Shown: piece by piece, positions 53,646 to 62,839 of the stretch
How the letters are laid out: each line of letters starts with the position of its first letter
Position numbering within the stretch: the first letter of the stretch is position 1
From: JBKEAJ01 sp047975005
Lineage (GTDB): Bacteria; Bacteroidota; Bacteroidia; Bacteroidales; Prolixibacteraceae
DNA length: 64,000 bases
Assembly (NCBI GenBank): GCA_047975005.1
Contig: JBKECW010000069.1
Span: 6,396 to 70,395 of the forward strand
Direction: 5' to 3'
Notes under the pieces: generated by a model
What the model saw: the letters and a program-made list of their open reading frames with translations, nothing else
Database searches by the model: none
Told to the model about the DNA's origin: nothing
Translations under genes and position numbers: made by a program

Positions 53646-54824
53646 ATGATTATCAACTCTTTCTTAGACAATGACTTGTACAAATTCACCACTATGCATG
53701 CCATTTTAAAAAAGTTTCCGGCAGCATGGGTGAGATACGAATTTATAAACAGGGGCAACACTGCATTTCCCGAAGGATTTGCTGAAAAATTAAGAGAAGA
53801 GGTAAAATCAATGGAGCGACTTTACCTGAGCGAAATTGAAGAAGCTTTTATTACCCAAAGGTGCTACTTCTTCCCTCCGAATTTTATCGATATGCTTCGC
53901 AATTTCAGATATAATCCGAGAGAAGTACACATAACTCAGAATGGTGGCGAATTGGAAGTATATATAGAAGGACTGTGGTACAGAACAGTATTATGGGAAG
54001 TGCCGATAATGGCGATAATTTCTGAGTTATACTTCAAAGAAACAAACCAACACCCCGACAACAAATGGCAAGACCGAACAATTGAGAAAGCCAAGAGGCT
54101 GAGCAACATAGGTGCAAAATTCTCCGAATTTGGCACTCGCCGCAGGTTCTCCGGCGAAATTCACAACAATGTGGTGGAACTGCTAAAATCCCATTCTAAT
54201 GGAAGTTTTACAGGCACCAGCAATGTGCTTTTTGCAATGCAGCACAATACTAGTGTCATTGGTACACACCCACACGAGTGGTTTATGTATCATGGTGCAC
54301 ATTTTGGATACCGCATTGCAAACGAAATGGCTCTCGAAAACTGGTCAGAGGTCTATCAGGGCGCACTAGGTATAGCCCTTACCGACACATATACATCAAA
54401 AAACTTCTTTCAGCAGTTTAAGCTAAAGCATGCCAAACTATTCGACGGCGTGCGTTGGGACAGTGGCGACCCAATTGAATTTACTGACAACGTCGTAAGA
54501 CACTACGAAGCCTTGCGCATCGACCCTAAGACCAAAACCATAATTTACAGCGACTCCTTGAATATAGAGACTGTCGAACGCATAGAAAAACATGCAAAAG
54601 ATAAAATAAGAACAGCATACGGGATTGGCACATACTTTACTAATGATGTCGGCGTAAAACCTTTAAATATCGTTATAAAGCTGTTTCAAGTGCGTCCTCG
54701 AGATTACGACACACCCATACCTGCAATAAAGCTATCGGATGTGGACGGCAAACATTCAGGGGATTTGGAGGAAATAGAAATTTGTAAACGTATAATATGC
54801 AAAAACAACAGCCTCGTTAAGTAA
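53646..54824 (+). CDS. pncB: Nicotinate phosphoribosyltransferase
   Basis: First step of NAD salvage from nicotinate. It has 392 residues, normal length for the bacterial type. Motifs include the N-terminal SFLDNDLYKFTTMHAIL, EFGTRRRFS (PRPP/phosphate), SNVLFAMQHN, HEWFMYHGAHFGYR, and the phosphate-binding RWDSGDP and SDSLN blocks, with conserved GIGTYFTND near the end. It is followed by nadE after 55 bases, so two steps of one pathway are adjacent. The acidic unknown gene precedes it by 13 bases. Confidence 0.95.
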   Translation: MIINSFLDNDLYKFTTMHAILKKFPAAWVRYEFINRGNTAFPEGFAEKLREEVKSMERLYLSEIEEAFITQRCYFFPPNFIDMLRNFRYNPREVHITQNGGELEVYIEGLWYRTVLWEVPIMAIISELYFKETNQHPDNKWQDRTIEKAKRLSNIGAKFSEFGTRRRFSGEIHNNVVELLKSHSNGSFTGTSNVLFAMQHNTSVIGTHPHEWFMYHGAHFGYRIANEMALENWSEVYQGALGIALTDTYTSKNFFQQFKLKHAKLFDGVRWDSGDPIEFTDNVVRHYEALRIDPKTKTIIYSDSLNIETVERIEKHAKDKIRTAYGIGTYFTNDVGVKPLNIVIKLFQVRPRDYDTPIPAIKLSDVDGKHSGDLEEIEICKRIICKNNSLVK

Positions 54825-54879
54825 TATTAGTAACAGGCATTTTATCACATGCCTTGAAGGAATCTGATTAAGACACAAT

Positions 54880-55728
54880 ATGACAAACGCTATTTTTGAC
54901 GCAAAACAAAGCACAGCAAACATCAGACAACTGTTTGAAAACTACTTGACAAAATCTAAGCTCAAGTCAGTAGTGGTGGGCGAATCCGGAGGTATAGACT
55001 CTGCCTTGACCACTGTCTTGGCAAGACCAGTATGCAGAAAACTGGGAGTCAAACTAATAGGCTGTAGTATTCCTATCGAAACAAACACAGGAGCTGAAAT
55101 AAGCAGAGCCAAAGCAATTGGCGAGGCTTTTGCCGACATATTCACCGAGAAAGACCTAACCACCAACTATCTGGCACTAAGAGAAGGCATTGTATATCCA
55201 AGTGAGGACACAAGCGAATTTGCTTGCAAAATCCGCCTAGGAAACATCAAAGCACGAATGAGGATGATATTTCTTTATCACACTGCTTCCCTAAATGGAG
55301 GCATGGTTATGTCAACAGACAACCTCACCGAGCTTCTGCTAGGATTTTGGACCTTGCATGGCGATGTAGGCGATTACTCATTATTTCAATACCTATGGAA
55401 ACACGAGATATACGAGGTTGCCAAATATCTGCTTGCAGAAGAGCTGACAGACAGCACTGAAAAATCGGCGCTAGAAGCGTGTATCAACGCTCAGCCAATG
55501 GACGGATTGGGCATCACAAATACGGATCTGGACCAGCTCGGAGCAGCGACATATCACGAGGTAGACCTAATTCTAAAACGCTACCTAAAACTAAAGCACT
55601 TAGAGAAAAACATCGAGAGCGAGCTGCTGATGCACCCGGTCGTACAACGGCATATCAAATCTCAATACAAGCGCGAAAATCCATACAACGAGGCACGCGA
55701 GTTAATAACCGATGCTCCGTTATTTTAA
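54880..55728 (+). CDS. nadE: Ammonia-dependent NAD+ synthetase
   Basis: Amidates nicotinate adenine dinucleotide to NAD+. The 282 residues hold only the synthetase domain: P-loop VVGESGGIDSAL (SGGIDS, near residue 34), STDNLTELLLGFWT, and GDVGDYSLF with the following helices. There is no nitrilase domain, so it depends on free ammonia rather than glutamine. In this P-loop GES replaces the more usual GLSGG start, a small variation. It forms a pair with pncB upstream. dapB follows after about 80 bases. Confidence 0.92.
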   Translation: MTNAIFDAKQSTANIRQLFENYLTKSKLKSVVVGESGGIDSALTTVLARPVCRKLGVKLIGCSIPIETNTGAEISRAKAIGEAFADIFTEKDLTTNYLALREGIVYPSEDTSEFACKIRLGNIKARMRMIFLYHTASLNGGMVMSTDNLTELLLGFWTLHGDVGDYSLFQYLWKHEIYEVAKYLLAEELTDSTEKSALEACINAQPMDGLGITNTDLDQLGAATYHEVDLILKRYLKLKHLEKNIESELLMHPVVQRHIKSQYKRENPYNEARELITDAPLF

Positions 55729-55807
55729 TAACAAGACATAATCATAACGATGCAGGATAAAATGACTGTTGGATTAATATCTATTGCCTAAATCTAATAT
55801 ATATATA

Positions 55808-56527
55808 ATGAAAATAGCACTAATAGGATACGGAAAGATGGGAAAGGCTATCGAACAGATAGCCCTGGAAAGAGGACATGAAGTGATACTAAAAATAGAC
55901 CTTGACAATCAGAATGACAACACTCCCGAAAATCTAAAAAAAGCGGATGTGGTAATAGAGTTTACTATACCAAAAACTGCCCCCGACAATTATAAGAAAT
56001 GTTTTGACGCAGGCGTGCCTGTCGTTAGCGGCACAACCGGTTGGCTAGAGCAATGGGACGAAATAATAGCTTACTGCAAGTCCAAAAACGGCACTTTCTT
56101 TTATGCCTCAAATTTTAGCATCGGCGTAAATCTATTCTTCAAGATTAACAAAGAACTTGCCCAACTGATGAAAACTCATTCCGAATACTTGCCGTCTATC
56201 GAGGAGACTCATCACATACACAAGCTGGACGCACCAAGTGGAACAGGCATAACTATCGCCGAAGGCGTGTGCGAGGCTTACGGCAAGAAATGGGCACTAT
56301 CAGAAGACATTACAAACGACAACAACGACACTATTCCAATCGTTTCAAAGCGAGAAGGAGAAGTGCCGGGCGACCATAGTGTTACCTACGACTCAGATAT
56401 TGATTTCATAAAAATAGAGCATAGCGCTAAAAGCCGCAAAGGATTTGCTTTCGGAGCAGTTTTGGCGGCAGAATACGCAAATGAAAACAAAGGCATTTTG
56501 AATATGAACAAAATGCTGAATATTTAA
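55808..56527 (+). CDS. dapB: 4-hydroxy-tetrahydrodipicolinate reductase
   Basis: Second step of diaminopimelate synthesis after DapA. It has 239 residues from the ATG at 55808. A TTG at 55784 in frame would add eight residues, but the GxGxxG motif IALIGYGKMGKAI starts right after the ATG, so the ATG is preferred. Other motifs: VIEFTIPKTAPDN, VSGTTGW, YASNFSIGVN, and the substrate motif EETHHIHKLDAPSGT (catalytic His and Lys). The repeat copy B lies between it and lepB. The dapB-lepB-WbqC order is common in Bacteroidales. Confidence 0.95.
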   Translation: MKIALIGYGKMGKAIEQIALERGHEVILKIDLDNQNDNTPENLKKADVVIEFTIPKTAPDNYKKCFDAGVPVVSGTTGWLEQWDEIIAYCKSKNGTFFYASNFSIGVNLFFKINKELAQLMKTHSEYLPSIEETHHIHKLDAPSGTGITIAEGVCEAYGKKWALSEDITNDNNDTIPIVSKREGEVPGDHSVTYDSDIDFIKIEHSAKSRKGFAFGAVLAAEYANENKGILNMNKMLNI

Positions 56528-56531
56528 ATTA

Positions 56532-56685
56532 TAAAAAGATAGACAATAGATGTTAGACAAGCAGGCAATAATAATGTGATAACTTGCTGATGTGTCCATT
56601 AGGTAATAAAACAGCCTTGTCAGCGCACTGCTTAGAGCATACTGCATATACATTAACCGTCTAATATCCAAACACTAATACATCT
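56532..56685. repeat. MITE-like intergenic repeat, copy B
   Basis: Inverted relative to copy A. The left 86 bases match copy A closely when reverse-complemented. Its far side carries about 15 extra bases (around 56620-56645) and ends with CTAATATCCAAACACTAAT, related to the other terminus. It lies between dapB and lepB with no open frame of note. Confidence 0.75.
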
Positions 56686-56698
56686 AAAACAAAGACAA

Positions 56699-58042
56699 AT
56701 GAAAAACATATTTAGTTTTTTTAAAAATCCTTGGTTTAAATTTATCTTCTGGGGCTTTCTGTATCTGCTACTTGTTATATGGATGCAAAACCTCTGGTTG
56801 CTGCCGGGACTAATAATTATTTTTGATTATCATGTTACGAAAAAAGTAAATTGGACATTCTGGAAAAAACGAAAACCTAAGGGCCATAAATATTCAACAA
56901 CAACAGAATGGGTAGATGCATTAATATTTGCTGTCGTAGTGGCATATTTTATCAGAATGTTCTTTGTCGAACTATATGTTATCCCCACTCCATCCATGGA
57001 GAAATCTTTACTTGTTGGAGACTACCTTCTTGTCGGCAAATATAACTACGGAACAAGAATGCCTAACACTCCTTTGGCTATTCCGTTTATGCACAATACA
57101 ATACCCGGCACTGATTCAAAATCATACAGTGAGCTTATAAAAAAACCATACAAAAGGCTTGTAGGACTTGAGAAAATTAAAAATAACGACATAGTGGTGT
57201 TCAACTTCCCCGAAGGCGACACCGTTGCACTGAAAGCCTCAAACATGAGCTACTATCAGCTGGTCAGAGAACTAGGGCATCAAAATGTTTGGAACAATCC
57301 GGACCGCTTTGGCAAGGTTATAAGCCGCCCTGTCGACAAACGCGACAACTACATCAAAAGGTGTGTAGCCATACCCGGCGACGAGTTACAAATAAAGCAA
57401 GGAGTGCTATATATAAACAACGAGGTAAACCATGTTTACAATGGCATCCAAAACCGCTATTTTATAAAATTCAAACAAGGACAAACAGTCCAACTTCACG
57501 ACCTAAAAAAAATGGGAGTCGAGGATGCCAGCGTGCTAAAAGACGCAAGTGGCTTTATAGCCAGCCTATCAGAAGAGCAAAGAGCTAAGATAGCCAATAT
57601 TCCTGCCGTCGAAAAAATCGAAATATACTATATAAATGCAGATTCATACGATGCTTCAATATTTCCTCACGATCAGCGATTCTCTTGGAATCATGATAAC
57701 TTCGGACCACTAAAAATTCCGGCAAAAGGCGAAACAGTAGCAATCTCGCAAGATAACATCTCAATATATCGCAGGATAATATCTGTGTATGAGGCTAATA
57801 CACTAGAGGAGCGAGACGGAAAGATATTTATAAATGGAGAGGAAGCCAATTCATACACCTTCAAGATGGATTACTATTGGATGATGGGCGATAACCGCAA
57901 TAACTCTCTGGACTCTAGATACTGGGGATTTGTACCCGAAGACCATGTAGTAGGCAAGGCTCTTATGGTAGTATTCTCAAAATCAGCCAAAAATGGAATC
58001 AGATTTAATCGTATTATGAATGTAATACACAACATGGATTAA
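56699..58042 (+). CDS. lepB: Signal peptidase I
   Basis: Membrane protease that removes signal peptides. The 447 residues are longer than E. coli LepB because of an insert between catalytic residues and the C-terminal box. N-terminal helices (about 12-45 and 78-98) precede the catalytic Ser99 (PTPSMEKSL) and the Lys220 general base (RDNYIKRCVAIPGDEL). A linker domain of about 150 residues follows, then box E, GDNRNNSLDSRYWGFVP. It matches the Bacteroidota form with a large insert. It belongs to the block dapB - lepB - LapA-like - WbqC. Confidence 0.94.
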   Translation: MKNIFSFFKNPWFKFIFWGFLYLLLVIWMQNLWLLPGLIIIFDYHVTKKVNWTFWKKRKPKGHKYSTTTEWVDALIFAVVVAYFIRMFFVELYVIPTPSMEKSLLVGDYLLVGKYNYGTRMPNTPLAIPFMHNTIPGTDSKSYSELIKKPYKRLVGLEKIKNNDIVVFNFPEGDTVALKASNMSYYQLVRELGHQNVWNNPDRFGKVISRPVDKRDNYIKRCVAIPGDELQIKQGVLYINNEVNHVYNGIQNRYFIKFKQGQTVQLHDLKKMGVEDASVLKDASGFIASLSEEQRAKIANIPAVEKIEIYYINADSYDASIFPHDQRFSWNHDNFGPLKIPAKGETVAISQDNISIYRRIISVYEANTLEERDGKIFINGEEANSYTFKMDYYWMMGDNRNNSLDSRYWGFVPEDHVVGKALMVVFSKSAKNGIRFNRIMNVIHNMD

Positions 58043-58058
58043 TCATAAAATAAATGCT

Positions 58059-58415
58059 ATGAGAACAGGTACAGTGCTTTTAATTCTTACACTCATTTCT
58101 ATTATAATTTTTTCAATTCAGAACTCTACCGATGTGGATATAAACTTCTTATATTGGTCTAGCTCTTCAATATCCTTAGCTTTGCTAATTATTATTTGTG
58201 TGATATTGGGGATACTTATAGGAATGTCGTTTTATGTCGCCAACTCGATGAAATTGCGAAAAGTGAGATCCTCGCTAAAAAAAGAAATTAAAATATTGGA
58301 AGCTCAGATTGACGCGCTAAACAAAGGCTTGTATAGCAGTCAACACAAAGCTGTCGAGGAGTCTATCGAAGAAACAGAGACACAAAGTAACGGAGGCTCT
58401 TTCTTTGATGCCTAA
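58059..58415 (+). CDS. Small membrane protein, LapA/DUF1049-like
   Basis: A 118-residue protein with two membrane helices (about 5-22 and 38-62) and a C-terminal cytoplasmic coiled coil (KVRSSLKKEIKILEAQIDALNKGL), then an acidic tail. This is the layout of LapA/YciS-like proteins that take part in regulating LPS synthesis, but the identity is low, so only the family type is claimed. It lies between lepB (16-base gap) and the WbqC-like gene (15-base gap), in one likely operon. Confidence 0.7.
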   Translation: MRTGTVLLILTLISIIIFSIQNSTDVDINFLYWSSSSISLALLIIICVILGILIGMSFYVANSMKLRKVRSSLKKEIKILEAQIDALNKGLYSSQHKAVEESIEETETQSNGGSFFDA

Positions 58416-58430
58416 GCCTAATTTCATTCG

Positions 58431-59033
58431 ATGATATATTCTACGGCATACCTACCTAATATAGCGTATTACTCGGCCTTATTGGCTGACGACAAGCCAT
58501 ACATGGAGGTACACGAGAACTTTGTGAAACAAACGCACCGAAATCGTTGCGATATACTAGCTGCCAACGGAGTGCTCAAATTGATCATTCCGGTCGAACA
58601 CGCCCGAAGTAAAAAAGTTAATATCAAGGATGTAAAGATAGCATATTATGAGTCCTGGCAGAAGCAACATTGGCGCAGCATTGTCTCTGCTTATTCCTCA
58701 TCACCATTTTTTGAATACTTTGCAGACGATTTGCAAGCCTTCTACGAAAAGGAGTATAAATACCTCTACGATTTCAACTCAGACCTTGCAAAAGTTATCA
58801 ACGAACTAATAGGCACAAACATCTCCTTAACAGAAACAAAATCATACGACAAAGACAAATATCTAGACGACAAAGAACTAATAAATTCATCAAAAGGAAC
58901 TAACATATCCCTCAAGGAATATCCTCAGGTGTTCGATTCTAAGTTTGGTTTTGTAGAAAACCTAAGCATCATAGATCTAATATTCAACATGGGAACGGAG
59001 ACTAAAGACTACCTTACAAATCGGGATGATTGA
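58431..59033 (+). CDS. WbqC-family protein
   Basis: A 200-residue protein of the WbqC type, recognised from the N-terminal STAYLPNIAYYSALL, the YMEVHENFVKQTHRNRCDILAANGVLKLIIPVEHARSKKVNI block and WQKQHWRSIVSAYSSSPFF. Members occur in sugar-antigen gene clusters and may be amide- or acyl-forming enzymes, but their reaction is not established. The spacing after the LapA-like gene and the synteny dapB-lepB-WbqC are typical of Bacteroidales. A short GC-rich inverted segment follows directly after the stop. Confidence 0.85.
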   Translation: MIYSTAYLPNIAYYSALLADDKPYMEVHENFVKQTHRNRCDILAANGVLKLIIPVEHARSKKVNIKDVKIAYYESWQKQHWRSIVSAYSSSPFFEYFADDLQAFYEKEYKYLYDFNSDLAKVINELIGTNISLTETKSYDKDKYLDDKELINSSKGTNISLKEYPQVFDSKFGFVENLSIIDLIFNMGTETKDYLTNRDD

Positions 59034-59056
59034 CCTGCCTGCCGTCAGGTGGTAGG
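59034..59056 (+). repeat. GC-rich quasi-palindrome after the WbqC-like gene
   Basis: CCTGCCTGCCGTCAGGTGGT and three further bases form a short stem (CCTGCC / GGTGG with wobble). It begins directly after the stop codon. It may act as a terminator or be an extragenic palindrome; similar GCCTGCCGTCAGGC segments are scattered in other Bacteroidota genomes in my experience, but no second copy is in this window. Confidence 0.4.
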
Positions 59057-59130
59057 ATAAGCTATTCTACACTTATGTTTTGCTATGCAATAACGGAAAC
59101 AGTCCACGCCTGCGACATGCAAGGCGTAAT

Positions 59131-59169
59131 GTTTTTAGAATTGCGACGGATTATCGCAATTCTAAAAAC
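59131..59169. terminator. 16-bp perfect palindrome between the WbqC-like gene and lysO
   Basis: Arms of 16 bases (GTTTTTAGAATTGCGA / TCGCAATTCTAAAAAC) with a 7-base loop. It covers the stop and final codons of the lysO C-terminal half. The A and T runs are inside the stem rather than after it, so it is not a textbook intrinsic terminator, though it lies between two convergent operons where one is expected. Confidence 0.55.
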
Positions 59170-59756
59170 AAAGTAACAAAAATTGGCACACAAATTTCAA
59201 GTACAACACCATTGACGATAGCAAGCAGAGCAAACTCTTTGCCGCTGACTTGTATTATTATGGGTAGAGAGGTGTCCATACTTGTTGCTCCGGCAGAAGT
59301 TATCGGAGCCAGTTTACCAAAGTATTTCACCATAATCGGAGCAAACAGCAATGTAAGTATCTCTCTAGACATATTGGACAATAGGGCCAGCACTGCCAAC
59401 TTCTCGTGCCCTGCTTCGGAAATTAGAATGCTCGACAGAGAATAATATGCAAACCCGGAACCAATGGTCAAAGAATCGACAACACTCAGTCCCTTCATAA
59501 AAAAACTCAGTACTACACAGCCTATATAAGTACCTAGCACACACACAGCAGGAGGCACAAACACCTTAAAATCTATATTCCTAAAAGCCTCTTTGATTTT
59601 ACTGTCGACGGCAACAGAAAAACCAACAAGAAACATCAGTACAAAAAGTATATACTTACTGTAATTGCCTACAGGTACTTGCTGAGGCAAAAAGTCAATA
59701 TATCCAAACAGCACTCCAATAGCAAAAAACAATATTATAATTATGCTATTTTTCAT
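59151..59756 (-). CDS. lysO: LysO-type lysine exporter, C-terminal half
   Basis: A 201-residue membrane protein with about 6-7 helices. It corresponds to the second half of LysO (YbjE), with the SVAVDSKIKEAFR and IGSGFAYYSLSSILISEAG blocks and the ITSAGATSMDTSLPIIIQVSG motif that contains conserved polar residues of the transport site. In E. coli LysO is one protein; here two adjacent genes overlap by four bases (ATGA), as in several Bacteroidota. Together they probably export lysine or related diamines. A long palindrome overlaps the stop codon. Confidence 0.85.
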   Translation of the reverse strand: MKNSIIIILFFAIGVLFGYIDFLPQQVPVGNYSKYILFVLMFLVGFSVAVDSKIKEAFRNIDFKVFVPPAVCVLGTYIGCVVLSFFMKGLSVVDSLTIGSGFAYYSLSSILISEAGHEKLAVLALLSNMSREILTLLFAPIMVKYFGKLAPITSAGATSMDTSLPIIIQVSGKEFALLAIVNGVVLEICVPIFVTLFLELR

Positions 59757-60028
59757 TTCTGCTTGAAAACTTTTGAATACACAATTTTTGCCAGAATGAT
59801 GCTCCCAAATATACCAAATACAGATATGAGCAGAGACTGCAAGCCTAAGCTATGAAGGTTGTTGACGACCTCATCATTGCTACCGACCGAAATCCCCAAT
59901 ACAAAAAGCAATGCGTATATTACTATCGTAATAGATTTTGAGATATACTTCTCTTTCAACTCTATAAATCGCGAGACTATTGTCCCACAAAGCACACCAA
60001 ATCCCAATATTGCTAAGACTTCAAACAT
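59753..60028 (-). CDS. LysO-type lysine exporter, N-terminal half (DUF340-like)
   Basis: A 91-residue membrane protein with three predicted helices (about 1-18, 35-50 and 60-85) that corresponds to the first part of LysO, with the repeat-like VLGISVGSNDEVVNNLHSLG. It overlaps the start of the second half by 4 bases, so the two are made together and assemble as one exporter. No frameshift is needed to explain the split, since each half has its own start and the layout recurs in the phylum. Confidence 0.82.
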   Translation of the reverse strand: MFEVLAILGFGVLCGTIVSRFIELKEKYISKSITIVIYALLFVLGISVGSNDEVVNNLHSLGLQSLLISVFGIFGSIILAKIVYSKVFKQK

Positions 60029-60154
60029 ATTATCAAACTTTAAGGCGAAGATACAACAACACTCACACCTATAAGCAGAAGTTGTCAGATTAATTGCTTT
60101 TTTATAAGAATATCACTGTTTGGCAGTATCGCAAAATTGCCGGCAAACCATCCG

Positions 60155-60325
60155 TCAGCACTCTTTCGAGCCTTTCAAATCTTTTAGTGCACAGGGAGTT
60201 GCACAATCTACACAAGCGTTCTTCTCTGTTTTTGCTTTTGGGGCAAAGAGTTTGTATATTTTATAGATTGCCACTGCTCCTGCCGTAGCAATTATCAAAT
60301 AGACCAATATAGCTTGTATATCCAT
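60155..60325 (-). CDS. FeoB-associated Cys-rich membrane protein
   Basis: A 56-residue protein with one membrane helix (MDIQAILVYLIIATAGAVAIYKIY) and a cytoplasmic tail with four cysteines (CVDCATPCALKDLKGSKEC). A longer frame from 60376 lies inside feoB, so the ATG at 60325 is chosen; it overlaps the feoB stop by one base (TAATG). This is the small FeoB-associated type that may assist the iron transporter or bind iron. The tail is short compared with some homologues, but complete. Confidence 0.85.
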   Translation of the reverse strand: MDIQAILVYLIIATAGAVAIYKIYKLFAPKAKTEKNACVDCATPCALKDLKGSKEC

Positions 60326-62769
60326 TAGGCGACTATCCACAAGGTTATCAAATACGACAAGTAGGACAAAATCCACGCCAAAATGGTGGTATAACCCGCA
60401 GCGAACAAGGCGTATTTCAATCCTGCTTCTTTAACAATAGTAATAATCACACTTATGCACGGAAAATATATCAGCACAAACACCAGTAGAGCGATGGAGC
60501 TCTGCGGAGTAAAGACTTTTTCTCCTTTCAGGCGTCCGGTGTCATGGGTAGACTCTGCCAGTCGGGCTCTAAGTCCCTCGTCGTCGCCATCATCCACTTT
60601 ATACAACACTCCCATTGTCGACACTACCACCTCTTTGGCAACGACACCCGACAAAAGTGCAACAGTTATATTATCGTCAAAACCCATTGGTTCAAATATA
60701 GGCTGCATTGTACGTCCCAACTTATTCATATAGGACATGTGTTCAATTTCTGTTCCGTCTGCTGCAATATTACTCTCCGAGGGGCGAGGAAAATAATCCA
60801 ATGCCCAAACTATGGTAACGGCAACAAGCACCACGGTTGCAATTTTCCTGATATAAATCCAAGTTTTATCCCATGTATATCTAAGGACATTGCCGAGCAA
60901 GGGTTTACGATATGGTGGCAGTTCCATTACAAAAGGCAGATCCTTGCTTTTCAGAAAAAACTTATTCAATAACTTAGCAGTTACAAATGCCAATATCAAT
61001 CCTCCAAGATACAATGCCACCACCAGACATCCCATTGACAACGAAGTGAGTATGCTCGCCGTCGCTGCCGAGAAGTGTGGAGAGAAGTAGTTTGTCAGCA
61101 TGGGGCTGAAAACGGTGTATATTATCAGCATATATACAGGCAGTCTCGCCGTACATGACATAAACGGAATTACAAGCATGGTCAACAGCCTTCCTTTTCG
61201 GCTACGTATGGTGCGAGTCGACATTATCGCAGGGACGTTGCAACCGAAGCCCATCACCAGCGAGATAAATGAGTTGCCATGCAGTCCTAAGGAGTGCATA
61301 GTCTTGTCCATAATGAAGGAAGTACGGGCAATATAGCCGGAGTCTTCAAGAAAAGACAAGCACATAAATAGTATTGCAATGTTTGGAACAAAGACCAAAA
61401 CGCCCTCAATTCCGCCAATAACACCGTCTACAAGAAAATCTTTCAGTATTCCGTCCGACATCGTTTTGGCAATAAAATCACCTATCATGCCCATGCCACT
61501 TTCAATAAGGCTCATAGGATATGCACCAAGCGTAAAGGTAAGGAGGAACACCAATCCCATAATCAGTGCCAATATCGGAAAACCCCAAGCCTTGTGCAGC
61601 AATATCTTGTCAATTCTAGACGACTTTTCTTGTATGCGCAGTTTCTCGTTGTGCTTATATGTCTCCCTCAATGCTCCTGCAATAAAGGCATAGCGCATGT
61701 CGGAGATATAGTTGTTCACGTCGCCGTTAGGACATGCTCCCTTTACCTTGTCGTATTCGCTGCCTACGACAGACATTATTTTTTCATAGCATCCATCATT
61801 CTTAAGGAAGTCTGCCATTTTGGAGTCTTTCGACAGTAGCTCCAGTGCCACAAAACGCCCCGACACACGTGCCGAAATTGTCTCGCATACCGACAGTTCC
61901 TTTCTGATTTCAGTAATTGCTTTTTCTACATCCTGTCCGTAGTTTATGTGTATATGCCTGATACTGTCCGACTTATCCTCGTAAGCATCCACCACACTGC
62001 TAGCTAAATCTCTGATACCTTTATTTTCGAGTGCTGATGTAGGTACGATAGACACTCCCATAAGTTTAGCAAGAGCATCATGATTTAGCGTATCATTATT
62101 TTCTTGGAGTTCGTCGTACATATTGAGAGCCACGACAATTTTCAAGTCCATGTCAATCAGCTGAGTAGTAAGGAAGAGATTGCGTTCGAGGTTTGAAGCA
62201 ACAACCGTATTGATTATAACATCCGGCGTTTCGTTTGCTATAAAGTCCAAGGCTACCTTTTCCTCAGGCGAATACGAGGACATGGAGTAAACACCCGGCA
62301 AGTCGGTGATAGTTATTGAGTAGCCTTCGTACTCAATGGTTGTACTAGTCATTTCGACGGTAACACCGCTATAATTTCCTATCTTCGCTCTTTTGCCTGT
62401 AAGTCTGTTATACAAAGAGCTCTTGCCACTATTGGGGTTTCCTACTAGGGCAACTTTTATTTGCTTACTATCTTTGGCTATAAATTTTGGTTCTTTATCG
62501 ACCCCTACCGAGCTGACAACATCGTTGGGTACAAATTCAGCCTCTTCAACAGGTATAATTTCCACCATTTCTGCCTCGCTACGGCGTATTGACACCTTGC
62601 TGTCCATCAGTTCGTAGACAACGGGACCTTTAAAGGGGGAATCTTGCAGCGGTGTTATTTTCTTACCTTTCACAAAGCCCATTTCAATAATACGGCGACG
62701 GTAAGAGCCATATCCACTGACTTTTACGATTATATATGATTTATTAAGTTCTGCCTGCGATAGTTTCAT
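60325..62769 (-). CDS. feoB: Ferrous iron transporter FeoAB fusion
   Basis: An 814-residue protein with an N-terminal FeoA SH3-like domain (1 to about 75), a linker, and the FeoB G domain (about 103-270) with G1 GNPNSGKSS, the switch-I region GNYSGVTVE, G3 DLPGVYSM and G4 NMYDE. A GDI-like helical part follows, then a membrane domain with two Gate repeats (PNIAILFMCLSFLEDSGYIARTSF; FGCNVPAIMSTRTI; VAKEVVVSTMGVLY). FeoA fused to FeoB is normal in Bacteroidota. It imports Fe2+ under anaerobic conditions. The small Cys-rich gene downstream is coupled by a 1-base overlap. Confidence 0.95.
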   Translation of the reverse strand: MKLSQAELNKSYIIVKVSGYGSYRRRIIEMGFVKGKKITPLQDSPFKGPVVYELMDSKVSIRRSEAEMVEIIPVEEAEFVPNDVVSSVGVDKEPKFIAKDSKQIKVALVGNPNSGKSSLYNRLTGKRAKIGNYSGVTVEMTSTTIEYEGYSITITDLPGVYSMSSYSPEEKVALDFIANETPDVIINTVVASNLERNLFLTTQLIDMDLKIVVALNMYDELQENNDTLNHDALAKLMGVSIVPTSALENKGIRDLASSVVDAYEDKSDSIRHIHINYGQDVEKAITEIRKELSVCETISARVSGRFVALELLSKDSKMADFLKNDGCYEKIMSVVGSEYDKVKGACPNGDVNNYISDMRYAFIAGALRETYKHNEKLRIQEKSSRIDKILLHKAWGFPILALIMGLVFLLTFTLGAYPMSLIESGMGMIGDFIAKTMSDGILKDFLVDGVIGGIEGVLVFVPNIAILFMCLSFLEDSGYIARTSFIMDKTMHSLGLHGNSFISLVMGFGCNVPAIMSTRTIRSRKGRLLTMLVIPFMSCTARLPVYMLIIYTVFSPMLTNYFSPHFSAATASILTSLSMGCLVVALYLGGLILAFVTAKLLNKFFLKSKDLPFVMELPPYRKPLLGNVLRYTWDKTWIYIRKIATVVLVAVTIVWALDYFPRPSESNIAADGTEIEHMSYMNKLGRTMQPIFEPMGFDDNITVALLSGVVAKEVVVSTMGVLYKVDDGDDEGLRARLAESTHDTGRLKGEKVFTPQSSIALLVFVLIYFPCISVIITIVKEAGLKYALFAAGYTTILAWILSYLSYLITLWIVA

Positions 62770-62791
62770 TCTTCCTTATTCTTATAACCTA

Positions 62792-62799
62792 CAAAGGTA
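62792..62799 (-). promoter_or_regulatory. Probable -7 element for the feoAB operon
   Basis: On the minus strand it reads TACCTTTG, a match to TAnnTTTG, 22 bases upstream of the feoB ATG. A good -33 element is not visible. No Fur box of full quality was recognised. Confidence 0.4.
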
Positions 62800-62839
62800 G
62801 TAATCGTCGCCTACCCTTATGTCATCATTTATAATGATT

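Noticed and set aside
59151..60028. Frameshifted lysO pseudogene
   Set aside because: Each half has its own start, they overlap by ATGA, and split LysO genes are usual in the phylum.
60544..60972. 142-codon plus-strand frame opposite feoB
   Set aside because: Antisense shadow of a strongly conserved membrane protein gene; no motif.
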